From: Halomonas organivorans
GTDB taxonomy: Bacteria; Pseudomonadota; Gammaproteobacteria; Pseudomonadales; Halomonadaceae
DNA: 64,000 nt
Assembly (NCBI RefSeq): GCF_014192055.1
Contig: NZ_JACHXM010000002.1
Location: 288,486-352,485, forward strand
Direction of reading: 5' to 3'
Below are positions 36,661 to 44,970 of this stretch, in pieces. Position 1 is the first letter of the stretch, and every line of letters starts with the position of its first letter. Made by a program: the position numbers and the translations under genes. A model generated the notes under the pieces. The model had not been told where the DNA came from and did no database searches. It saw only the letters and a list, made by a program, of their open reading frames with translations.

Positions 36661-38481
36661 TCAGGCGTTCAGGCGAGCAGCCAGCCACTCCAGGGCGCCC
36701 GGGGTGGTCCGCCACTGGTCGCGCATCAGGGTCCGGTACTGCCAGGCCTCGGCCCGCGAGCCGGGCGCCGAGGCACTGTCCGCGCTCCCCGCAGGACGCG
36801 GGTTGTCGGCACACAGCAGCGCCGGGGCATGAGGGTTGTGACGGTGCGCCTCGCGCAGGGCGTCGGCGGCTTCTTCGCCGCGCTCCAGCCGATAAAGCGC
36901 CAGCACCCGGCCCATCAGCAGTCCCAGCAGGCCTTCTTCTTCGGACGGCGAGGACAGCGCGGACTCGCTGAGCGCCAAGGCCTCGGCATCGCGTCCTTCG
37001 CGCAGCAGCTGGTCGAGCACCAGCTCGCGCAGTCCCAGGCTGTCGCGGTCATCCAGCTCGAGCAGCCGCTCGGCGAGCCGCCGGGAACGCTGCCGGGCGC
37101 CGCGCTCCATGCCCACCACCAGCGCCAGCCCCGTGCGCAGCAGCACGGCGTTGTCGGCCACTTCCCAGGTCAGCGACGCCTGCCCCAACTGCCGGGCCTG
37201 GTCGAGCCAGCGCTCCAGACGACCGGCCAGCGGCTCGAACAGGCTCGGCGCCATCCAGGGCAGGCTGCCGAAGCGACTGGTCATGGCCAGCGACAGGGAC
37301 TGCATCACCGCCGGTGAGTCCAGCCACTCCGGATGAGCACACAGCGCCGGCAGCCATTCGCCGGCCTCCGTCCAGGGGTCGGCATCGAAGCCGAGCGGTG
37401 CCTCGTTCTCGACCTCGGCCGGGAACACGGCGCGGAAGGCCGCATAAAGGGTGTCCTCCCGGGCACTACGATGGTAGGCAAGCTGCCCCTCCTCGACGCG
37501 CAGGTCCAGGCAGGGTGCCGTGGGCAGCGACTCGAGCAGCGCCTGGAAAGCGACCAGCGGCTCCGCCAGGTCCTCCTCGGCGTTGAGCAGCTGCTCTGCC
37601 AGCGTCGCCCCGGGGTTGTCGGCCAGGTCGGCGAGGAACTGCAGCTGGTCGGGATCGAGGTCGCCCTGGCGGGAGAGCCGGCGGAACCAGAACCGCGAGC
37701 GCTCCCGGGCCTCTTCCTCGTGGCCTTCATGGAGCAGCAGCATGGCCTCGATGTAGGCCAGGGTCGGCGAGTCGGGCAGCGCCTGCTGGGCGCGCACGAA
37801 GGCGGCCCGGGCGCTGTCCAGATCATCGTTGTCGAGATGCAGCAGGCACAGCCGCTCCAGCGCCACGCCGCGCAGGAACAGCGGGCCGCGATCGAGCACG
37901 GCGTCGAGCAGCGCCTCGCGCTTGCGGTGGAAACCACGCTCCTGATAGAGATCGACCAGGATCTCGAAGGCCGGCTCGGCCTGCTCCGGCAGACGCGCCC
38001 AGTCGGCGGTCTCGAACAGCGATTCGAGGATCTGCTGGGCGCGGCCGCGCTGGCCGGACTCGGCGGCGATCAGTCCGGCCTCGAGCAGCGCCTGGGCCGG
38101 CGCACGCCCGCTGGCCAGGGCGGCCTTGAGGGTCTCGCCCTTCCAGTCGCGCAGCGACAGCATCCACATCAGATGGCCAGGCACCTCGCCCGGCAAGGTA
38201 ACGGCCCCGCAGCAGTGCTTGGTCTTGCGCCCGGAATCACACCAGCAGGGCTCGTTGCGCCCCGGGCGAGCCAGGGCCTCGCTGGCGAAGTCCAGGCGCG
38301 CCAGCGGGGTCTGCGACCACAGCTCCGGTGCCAGCGCCTGGGCCAGGGCCGGATCGCCGGTCAGCTTGGGTCCCTCCTCGCGTGCCCAGGCCATCAGCGT
38401 CGGATAACGCTCGTCTTCGCGAATCGCCTTGAGGGCGCCCGAGGCGAACCCCAGCAGCTGTTCCACCCATACCGCCAGCAT
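36661..38481 (-). CDS. SEC-C domain protein with TPR-like repeats
   Basis: This protein of about 606 residues has an SEC-C zinc-binding motif (RNEPCWCDSGRKTKHCC: C79-x-C81-x8-C90-C91), flanked by a short N-terminal helical part. The rest is a long alpha-helical region with repeats that look like TPRs (AQQILESLFETADWARLPEQ, LDNDDLDSARAAFVRAQQALPDSPTLAYIEAMLLL). ATG 38481 is used with GGAG before it; the longer frame would need a TTG start. SEC-C is found in SecA and many uncharacterised proteins. Function is unknown; a protein-interaction scaffold is likely. Confidence 0.75.
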   Translation of the reverse strand: MLAVWVEQLLGFASGALKAIREDERYPTLMAWAREEGPKLTGDPALAQALAPELWSQTPLARLDFASEALARPGRNEPCWCDSGRKTKHCCGAVTLPGEVPGHLMWMLSLRDWKGETLKAALASGRAPAQALLEAGLIAAESGQRGRAQQILESLFETADWARLPEQAEPAFEILVDLYQERGFHRKREALLDAVLDRGPLFLRGVALERLCLLHLDNDDLDSARAAFVRAQQALPDSPTLAYIEAMLLLHEGHEEEARERSRFWFRRLSRQGDLDPDQLQFLADLADNPGATLAEQLLNAEEDLAEPLVAFQALLESLPTAPCLDLRVEEGQLAYHRSAREDTLYAAFRAVFPAEVENEAPLGFDADPWTEAGEWLPALCAHPEWLDSPAVMQSLSLAMTSRFGSLPWMAPSLFEPLAGRLERWLDQARQLGQASLTWEVADNAVLLRTGLALVVGMERGARQRSRRLAERLLELDDRDSLGLRELVLDQLLREGRDAEALALSESALSSPSEEEGLLGLLMGRVLALYRLERGEEAADALREAHRHNPHAPALLCADNPRPAGSADSASAPGSRAEAWQYRTLMRDQWRTTPGALEWLAARLNA

Positions 38482-38542
38482 TGCCGTCTCCACTGCCGAA
38501 AAATCGCACAGTCTACCAGCCAAGCGACGGGCTGGCAGCCGC

Positions 38543-39787
38543 TTACCGCACAGCCCGAGCGAGCAGCGGCCGCACCCGCGCCGACATGTCCAGGCGCGCG
38601 CCGAGGCGCACCAGGTTCCAGTAGTGGCCGTTGAGGGTTCGCGACAGCAGCAGGGTATCCGCCGGGGGCTGCAGGCGGTCCATGGCCGCCCAGACCCGGG
38701 GGCTCAGCTCGCGCAGCCGGCGGTGCACCCGCACGTCGCCGAAGTCCTGCGGGCCGGGAGCGAATAGCGGTGCCACGGCCTCGGCGGCCTCGCGGTAGAG
38801 CGACAGCGGCGCCCCCTCGCCCTGGCGACCGCCCAGCGCGAGCAGGGCGGCGTCCATCGCCAGGGGATCGGCATCCAGGGTCGCCTCGAGCAGCCGCATC
38901 ATCGCCGCCAGACGCTCATGAGGCACCGTGATGACCGCTCCCAGATCATAGATCACCAGCCGGCCGGCCGCGTCAGCGGCAAAATTGCCGGCATGGGGGT
39001 CGGCGTGCAGTTCGCCGTGGGTGAACAGCTCCTCGGTCAGCCAGTCGGCCAGCGTCGCGGCAAGGCGCTGGCGCACGGCATCGTCGGCACCCTCCAGTTC
39101 GCGCAGCGGGGTACCCGGCACATGGCGCATGGCCAGCACTCGCGACCCGCACAGCGCCGGCAGCGGCTCGGGAATCACCAGCCCTGCGAGGTGCGCATAG
39201 CGAGCCCGATAGCGCGTCAGGGCACTGGCCTCGGCCCGGTAATCGAGCTCGCCGCGCAGGCTGGCGGCGAGCTCCTCGAACAGCGCCTCGAGGCGCGCCT
39301 GAGGCACATTGAACCAGCGACCCAGGCGCATCAGCCGACGCAGCTGGACGAGATCGCTCTCCAGCACCTCGTCGAGGCCCGGATACTGTACCTTGAGTAC
39401 CACCGTCTCGCCGCCGCGAGTCACCGCCCGATGCACCTGGCCCATGGAGGCGCTGGCGAAGGGTTCGGTCTCGACCTCGGTGAAAATGGTCTCCAGCTCA
39501 CCATACTGGTCGCACAGGGTCCGCCGAATGGCCTCCCAGGGCATCGGCGTGGCCTGGCGCTGCAGGCGAGCCAGCTCGTCGGCCAGCTCCGGGGGGAGCA
39601 GGTCGTCCCACTGGGCCATGATCTGGGCCAGTTTCATGGCCGGCCCCTTGAGCTCGGCGAGCCCTTCGAACAGCGCCTCGCCGAGGGCTCGCCAGTCGGC
39701 CTGTCCGCCCAGCCGAGTGCGCAGCATGGCACCGCCGGTGCGGGTCCCCAGCCCCAGCAGGCGTCGTGTACGACCGCGTTCGCGCAT
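38543..39787 (-). CDS. ABC1/UbiB-family atypical kinase
   Basis: This 414-residue ABC1/ADCK family protein contains VVLKVQYPGLDEVLESDL (nucleotide-binding Lys), the acidic site HGELHADPHAGNF and the metal site IYDLGAVITV (DFG equivalent). The family KxGQ motif is here K52-L-A-Q55, with Ala instead of Gly. Members support ubiquinone synthesis (UbiB) or are of unknown role; this one lacks the C-terminal membrane helices of UbiB. ATG 39787 is chosen by AAGG upstream. It diverges from topB. Confidence 0.83.
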   Translation of the reverse strand: MRERGRTRRLLGLGTRTGGAMLRTRLGGQADWRALGEALFEGLAELKGPAMKLAQIMAQWDDLLPPELADELARLQRQATPMPWEAIRRTLCDQYGELETIFTEVETEPFASASMGQVHRAVTRGGETVVLKVQYPGLDEVLESDLVQLRRLMRLGRWFNVPQARLEALFEELAASLRGELDYRAEASALTRYRARYAHLAGLVIPEPLPALCGSRVLAMRHVPGTPLRELEGADDAVRQRLAATLADWLTEELFTHGELHADPHAGNFAADAAGRLVIYDLGAVITVPHERLAAMMRLLEATLDADPLAMDAALLALGGRQGEGAPLSLYREAAEAVAPLFAPGPQDFGDVRVHRRLRELSPRVWAAMDRLQPPADTLLLSRTLNGHYWNLVRLGARLDMSARVRPLLARAVR

Positions 39788-39924
39788 GAGCCTTGGCTCT
39801 CCGATAAAGTGTGACAGGCATTGTACAGCGGTCACCCATCTTACCCCTGGCGACCCGCGGCAAATACTGTAAGAATCTCCATGACTTTCACCCTATTCGA
39901 CGTTCACGCCGCCGACGAGATGCC

Positions 39925-41925
39925 ATGCGCCTGATCATCGCCGAGAAGCCCAGCCTGGCCCGGGCCATCGCCGACGCCCTGCCCGCCGCCGTACGCCGCG
40001 AGGACGGCGCCCTGGTGGCCGGCGACACCACCGTCACCTGGTGCCTCGGCCACCTGCTGGAGCAGGCCCCGCCCGAGGCCTATGACCCCGCCCTCAAGCG
40101 CTGGCGGCTCGATACGCTGCCGATCCTGCCCGAGCGCTGGAAGCTCGCCCCACGGCCCAAGGCCAGGGGCCAGATCGCGGTGATCCGCCGTCTGCTCAAG
40201 CAGGCCGGCGAGGTCGTCCACGCCGGCGACCCGGACCGCGAGGGCCAGCTGCTGGTCCAGGAGGTGATCGAGCACCTGGGCTGGAAGGGGCCGGTATCAC
40301 GGCTGCTGGTCAGCGATCTCAACGCCCCGGCGGTCAAGCGCGCGCTCTCGCGGCTGGAGGACAATACCCGCTACGCGCCCCTCTACCGGGCCGCCCAGGC
40401 CCGCTCCCGGGCCGACTGGCTGTATGGCATCAACCTGACCCGCGCCTGGACGCTGGTCGGCCGCCAGGCGGGCCACGACGGCGTACTGTCGGTGGGCCGG
40501 GTGCAGACGCCGGTACTGGGCCTGGTGGTACGCCGCGATGCCGAGATCCGCGACTTCGAGCCCAAGCCCTTCTATGTGCTGTGGGCCGATCTCGCCGTCG
40601 CCCGCGGCCGGCTGCGTGCCTGGTGGGCCCCCGGCGAGGGGCATCCGCTGGACGATCAGGGGCGGCTGCTCGAGCGTGCCCCGGCGGCGGCCCTCGCCGA
40701 GCGCCTGCCCGGCGCCGAGGGCCGGCTGACCAAGCTCGAGCGCCGCGACAGGCGCCAGGCTGCTCCCCTGCCCTACTCGCTGTCGGCGCTGCAGGTCGAT
40801 GCCGCACGCCGCCACGGCCTCTCGGCCAAGGCGGTGCTCGACATCTGCCAACGCCTCTACGAGCGCCACCAGTTGATCACCTATCCTCGCTCGGACTGCC
40901 GCTACCTGCCCGAGGAGCACTGGTCCGGCGCCCGACGTACCCTGGAAGGCGCCTGTGCCGGCGACGACACCCTGCGCGGCTGGCTGGCCGGCGCCGACTT
41001 CGCCAAGCGCTCCAAGGCCTGGAACGACAAGCAGGTCGGCGCTCACCATGCGCTTGCCCCCACCGGCAAGACCGCCGATCCGGCGAAGCTGTCGCGCCAG
41101 GAGGCCGACGTCTTCCGGCTGATCGCGCGCAACGTGCTGGCCCAGTTCTATCCTGCGCTTTCCACTCGCGAGGTGAAGGCCGAGTTCACGATCGCCGGCG
41201 AGCTGTTCCGCGCCCGCGGCCAGGAAGTGCTGGAAGCCGGCTGGAAGCCGCTGTTCACCACCCGCGACGAGACCCCGCCGCTACCGCCGCTCACCGAGGG
41301 CGAGGCCTGCCGCGTCGAAGAGGTCGGCGTGGAAGACCGCGAGACCCGCCCCCCCGAGCCCTTCACCGACGCCAGCCTGATCAAGGCGATGATGAACATC
41401 GCCCGCTACGTGAACGATCAGGAAGTGCGGCGCACCCTGCGCGACACCGACGGCCTGGGCACCGAAGCCACCCGCGCCGGTATCATCGAAACCCTGGAAA
41501 CCCGTGGCTATCTCGTACGCGAGGGCAAGGCGCTGCGCGCTACCCGCCTGGGCGACGCCCTGATCGCCTCGCTGCCGGAAGCCGTGGGCCGCCCGGAGCG
41601 CACCGCCCTGTGGGAGCAGCGACTCTCTGCCATCGCCGAGGCAGGCGACGCCCCGGCGCCCTTCCTAGATGCCCTGGTGCACGACCTGCGCGAGCTGCTC
41701 AGCCGCGCCGATGCCGGCCGCATGCGCCTGGCCCTGACCAATGCCCAGGGTGCCGAGCCGGCGGCTCGCTCGGGCAAGTCGGGCGGCAAGGCGCGCCGCG
41801 GGTCGGGACGCAAGAGCGGGAACAAGAGCGCCGGCAAGACGACCGGCCGACGCGGCGGCGCCAGCAAGGCCGCGAAGGACGGCGCCAGCAGCAGCCCCAG
41901 GCGCAGACGGAGCTCTTCTTCATGA
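39925..41925 (+). CDS. topB: DNA topoisomerase III
   Basis: This 666-residue type IA topoisomerase resembles E. coli TopB (653 residues). The TOPRIM domain is N-terminal (MRLIIAEKPSLARAIADALP, HAGDPDREGQLLVQEVI with acidic triad), and the active-site tyrosine is Y320 in LITYPRSDC. The decatenation-loop region lies after it. The C-terminal 50 residues are a basic, low-complexity tail (repeated Lys, Arg, Ser, Gly) in place of zinc fingers. The start at 39925 gives the conserved N-terminus. Its stop overlaps panE by four bases. It decatenates DNA and resolves recombination intermediates. Confidence 0.95.
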   Translation: MRLIIAEKPSLARAIADALPAAVRREDGALVAGDTTVTWCLGHLLEQAPPEAYDPALKRWRLDTLPILPERWKLAPRPKARGQIAVIRRLLKQAGEVVHAGDPDREGQLLVQEVIEHLGWKGPVSRLLVSDLNAPAVKRALSRLEDNTRYAPLYRAAQARSRADWLYGINLTRAWTLVGRQAGHDGVLSVGRVQTPVLGLVVRRDAEIRDFEPKPFYVLWADLAVARGRLRAWWAPGEGHPLDDQGRLLERAPAAALAERLPGAEGRLTKLERRDRRQAAPLPYSLSALQVDAARRHGLSAKAVLDICQRLYERHQLITYPRSDCRYLPEEHWSGARRTLEGACAGDDTLRGWLAGADFAKRSKAWNDKQVGAHHALAPTGKTADPAKLSRQEADVFRLIARNVLAQFYPALSTREVKAEFTIAGELFRARGQEVLEAGWKPLFTTRDETPPLPPLTEGEACRVEEVGVEDRETRPPEPFTDASLIKAMMNIARYVNDQEVRRTLRDTDGLGTEATRAGIIETLETRGYLVREGKALRATRLGDALIASLPEAVGRPERTALWEQRLSAIAEAGDAPAPFLDALVHDLRELLSRADAGRMRLALTNAQGAEPAARSGKSGGKARRGSGRKSGNKSAGKTTGRRGGASKAAKDGASSSPRRRRSSSS

Positions 41926-42821
41926 GCACGCTGATTCTCGGACCCGGCGCTGTGGGGCGCCTGCTGGCCCTGCATCTCACGGATAACGCCCCCGTGACGC
42001 TGATCGGCCGTCGCCCCCTGCCGCGCCGCCAGACCCTGATCACTCCGGTCGGCGAAACGCTCTCACGCGAGATCGAGAGCGTCACGGCCGCGACGCTTCC
42101 CGATAGGCTCGTCGAGCGCGCCGATATCGTCCATCTGACCACCAAGGCCTACGCCGCCGAGGGCGCCTTCGAAGCCATCGCGCCGCGTCTCGCCCCGAAC
42201 ACGCCGCTGGTTCTGTGGCAGAACGGCTACGGCGTACAGCAGCCGATCAGCGCGGCCTGGACAGGTCCGGTGCTGTGCGCCAGCACCACCGAGGGCGTGT
42301 ATCTCGACGGCGACGCGCGGGTAGTGCATGCCGGCCGGGGCCAGACCGTGATCGGCGATCTCGCCGGCCGCCACACCGAACTGGCAGGGAGGATCGCGGC
42401 GCGGCTCAGTGCGGCGGGCCTTGCCGCCAGCGCGGTCGACGATATCCGCGTGCGGCTGTGGCGCAAGCTCGCCGTCAACGCCGCCATCAATCCCCTGGTG
42501 GCACGCTTTCGGATCCGCAACGGTCAGCTTCGCGACCGTCCTTTCCGCCCCATGGTAGACGCGGCAATCGCCGAGGTGGCAGCGATCATGACCGCCGAGG
42601 GCATCGCGGCGCCGGAGGATGGCTGGCCATCGCTGGTATGGTCGGTGGTGTCGGCTACCGCCAACAATCGCGCTTCGATGCTTCAGGACGTGCTGGCCGG
42701 GCGTCCCACCGAGCATGCCGCCATTCTCGGTCCGCTGCTCGAGGCCGCACGACACCATGGCCTCGACACGCCGACGTTGTCGGCGCTGCATGCTGGCTTT
42801 ACAGAGAGAATGCCGCTGTAG
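41922..42821 (+). CDS. panE: Ketopantoate reductase family protein (PanE/ApbA)
   Basis: This 299-residue NADP-dependent reductase has a Rossmann start MSTLILGPGAVGRLLALHL with GxGxxG, then LTTKAYAAEGAF, LWQNGYGVQQ and the catalytic-region LWRKLAVNAAINPLVA (Lys plus Asn), all typical of PanE. It reduces 2-dehydropantoate to pantoate for coenzyme A synthesis; a paralogous oxidoreductase role is possible. The ATGA overlap with topB suggests an operon. A 97-base gap follows. Confidence 0.87.
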   Translation: MSTLILGPGAVGRLLALHLTDNAPVTLIGRRPLPRRQTLITPVGETLSREIESVTAATLPDRLVERADIVHLTTKAYAAEGAFEAIAPRLAPNTPLVLWQNGYGVQQPISAAWTGPVLCASTTEGVYLDGDARVVHAGRGQTVIGDLAGRHTELAGRIAARLSAAGLAASAVDDIRVRLWRKLAVNAAINPLVARFRIRNGQLRDRPFRPMVDAAIAEVAAIMTAEGIAAPEDGWPSLVWSVVSATANNRASMLQDVLAGRPTEHAAILGPLLEAARHHGLDTPTLSALHAGFTERMPL

Positions 42822-42918
42822 GATTGAGACATTAGCGTCTGGCAAACGACGGTGTCGCCTGCTAACTTCAATGGATTGAAGCCAAAGACCCGACGTCTCA
42901 TCTCAAGGCCCGGCATCC

Positions 42919-43500
42919 ATGAACATCCCCCCGGCATGGCGACACTCCCTATCTGCCTTGCTGATACCCTTGTCGTTGTTGGTGTCCTCATCGGCCCTCG
43001 CGGATGCCGAACTACCTGCCTATACCGGTGATGCCACCGATATCGCCCTGCTGGACAACGGTCTGCGTCTTCAGGGCGACGGCGTCGAGAGCCCCGACGG
43101 CGTGACCTCGGGGTTCCGCCTGACGGCCGGATTCTCGCCCAGAGGATTGCCACGCCTCGATATCGGCGCTGAAGTACGCTACCGGGAAAGCGATGACGTC
43201 CCCGTTTCCGTCGCCGCGCGCGACACCCTGCTCGACACCACCAGCCTTGGCGGCAGCCTGCTGGCCGGCGTGCGCCTCGGCCACCTTGGTCTCTATGCCA
43301 AGTCCGGGCTGGCGGGGTGGCAAGGCCATGCGGCGGGCGGCAATCCCGACCTGCCAGAGGGCGGCACCACTCGCGTCAATGGCTTCGGCGCGCGACTGAG
43401 TTTCGCCAGTTGGGTCAGCCGCCTCGAGGTGGAGCGCGTCGACGACCCTACCCTGTCACACCTCAATATGGTCACCGCCTCCATCCATATGCCCTTCTAG
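42919..43500 (+). CDS. Small outer-membrane beta-barrel protein (YfaZ-like)
   Basis: This 193-residue exported protein has a signal peptide (MNIPPAWRHSLSALLIPLSL and onward to ALA). The rest consists of alternating beta-strands (RLTAGFSPRGLPRLDIGAEVRY, GGSLLAGVRLGHLGLYAKSGLAGW, ARLSFASWVSRLEVERV) and ends with a terminal phenylalanine, the outer-membrane insertion signal. The overall look resembles YfaZ-type or similar small porin-like proteins. Function is unknown. It is apparently monocistronic and converges on an MFS gene. Confidence 0.7.
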   Translation: MNIPPAWRHSLSALLIPLSLLVSSSALADAELPAYTGDATDIALLDNGLRLQGDGVESPDGVTSGFRLTAGFSPRGLPRLDIGAEVRYRESDDVPVSVAARDTLLDTTSLGGSLLAGVRLGHLGLYAKSGLAGWQGHAAGGNPDLPEGGTTRVNGFGARLSFASWVSRLEVERVDDPTLSHLNMVTASIHMPF

Positions 43501-43529
43501 GCGTTCCAGCATCGGGAGACAGCACTCTT

Positions 43530-44732
43530 TCAGACATCCCTGACCTGCGATGCGGATGCCGTCACTGCCGCCAGCATCAATGCACAGGCCAATGCCACCG
43601 CAGCCGTGACATGAAAGACGGTGGCCATCCCCCAGTAAGCGGCCACCACGCCTCCCATCATGGGGCCGGCCACCTGGCCGATGTACTGGAAAGATGTCGA
43701 GAGTCCCATGATGTGCCCGAGGCTGCCGGCATCGGCATGAAGGTGCTTGATCGCTGCTTTCAGACAAGGCAGCACGCCACCCAGTGCCAGCCCCATCGCA
43801 AAGCGCAGCAGTGCCAGCGTATAGGCATCGGTTGCAAAGGCCTGGGGAACGATGAGCACTGCGCCCACCCCGAAACCGACCATGGCGACCCGCATTGCGC
43901 CATAGCGATCCGCGAGTCTGCCGAGGCAGAGCGCAGACAGCAGACTTCCCAGCGCCGTAGCGGACAGCACGATACCCGCGGCCGAGGACGTCGCAAGCGG
44001 CTCATGGTCGATGCCATCGACGATGCTGTAGATGATGGGCTCTACCGATAAGTTGGCGACAAGTAACGCCATCGTCGCGATCAATAGCGCCCAGATCGAC
44101 GCATTCAGGGGGCGTTTTCGCGAACGGTCTTTCGCGGTATGGCGACGTGACACATGCGCTTCCCGGACCAGAAATACCGTTGCCAGGACATTCAAAAGGA
44201 TCAGGGCGCCTGACAGCAGGAACGCCTCGCGCATACCAACATAAGCCGACAAGAAGCCCCCTAGCATCGGCCCCGCTAGACTCCCGGACAGAATGCAGGC
44301 AAACAGCACGCCTTGAGCCTGCCCCGCATGGGACTCGGGAGCCTCCTTGGCCATGAGAATCGTGGCACCCGAGGTATATCCCCCCGCGACACCTGCGAGC
44401 AAACGTAAAAACGCCATTTGCCAGGCCGTCGTGGCGAACCCCATCAGCGTCATGCAGAAAAACATGCCCACGCTGGCCCGAACCAGATTTATCTTGCACC
44501 CATGAGCGTCGGACACTCGCCCCCAGAGTGGTGCAAACAATGCGGCAGTAATGAAGGTCAATGAATAGATCAGGCTCGACCAAAGGTAGGTATCACGCTC
44601 CGAATAGTCCCCCAACGTACCGAGATAATGGGGAAGAAAGGGCAGCATGATGGTCATGGCAATGATGTTGATGAAAGACCCTGACCCGCATACCCACAGA
44701 TTGATCCTCCAGCCTGCTGCGCTTCCGGGCAT
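43530..44732 (-). CDS. MFS multidrug-type exporter
   Basis: This 400-residue MFS protein of the DHA1 type has twelve hydrophobic segments. The loop 2-3 signature is FAPLWGRVSDAHGCK (GxxxDxxGRR-like), and motif C is SGSLAGPMLGGFLSAYVG. These features indicate proton-coupled efflux of drugs or metabolites. Its codon use is somewhat less GC-rich than its neighbours and its upstream region is strongly AT-rich. A 26-base inverted repeat lies about 100 bases upstream, but no regulator gene is next to it. This may indicate acquisition or loss of a regulator. Confidence 0.83.
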   Translation of the reverse strand: MPGSAAGWRINLWVCGSGSFINIIAMTIMLPFLPHYLGTLGDYSERDTYLWSSLIYSLTFITAALFAPLWGRVSDAHGCKINLVRASVGMFFCMTLMGFATTAWQMAFLRLLAGVAGGYTSGATILMAKEAPESHAGQAQGVLFACILSGSLAGPMLGGFLSAYVGMREAFLLSGALILLNVLATVFLVREAHVSRRHTAKDRSRKRPLNASIWALLIATMALLVANLSVEPIIYSIVDGIDHEPLATSSAAGIVLSATALGSLLSALCLGRLADRYGAMRVAMVGFGVGAVLIVPQAFATDAYTLALLRFAMGLALGGVLPCLKAAIKHLHADAGSLGHIMGLSTSFQYIGQVAGPMMGGVVAAYWGMATVFHVTAAVALACALMLAAVTASASQVRDV

Positions 44733-44828
44733 CGTCTTCTCACTTCATGATTCGAAAGGGGCGAAGATATGACGTGGTCTATCACCAACACCATGAAGCG
44801 ATCATAGAGCAAACAATAAAATAACAAA

Positions 44829-44854
44829 AATTCATATAATTTATTTTATGAATT
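44829..44854. promoter_or_regulatory. AT-rich inverted repeat upstream of the MFS gene
   Basis: AATTCATA (44829-44836) and TATGAATT (44847-44854) are perfect inverted copies with a ten-base spacer. They lie within the most AT-rich stretch of the window, between the MFS gene and the ppc terminator. A perfect TATAAT overlaps the left arm on the plus strand. Likely an operator of unknown regulator. Confidence 0.5.
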
Positions 44855-44896
44855 CCAGAAAGGAATCCATGGCCAATATCACAGTCCCCGAACGAC

Positions 44897-44932
44897 ACCA
44901 CCCCCGTGGCAAGGCCACGGGGGTGGTATTTT
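44897..44932. terminator. Strong hairpin downstream of ppc
   Basis: ACCACCCCCGTGGC and GCCACGGGGGTGGT (44897-44910 with 44914-44927) form a perfect 14-bp stem with a three-base loop. The TTTT tract (44929-44932) follows on the plus strand. Its position after ppc suggests it stops that minus-strand transcript as well, although no T run follows there. The gap 44733-44970 holds no gene. Confidence 0.7.
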
Positions 44933-44970
44933 CTTCCAGCCGCGAAGCGGCGCTCTTACAGCTTCAGGCT

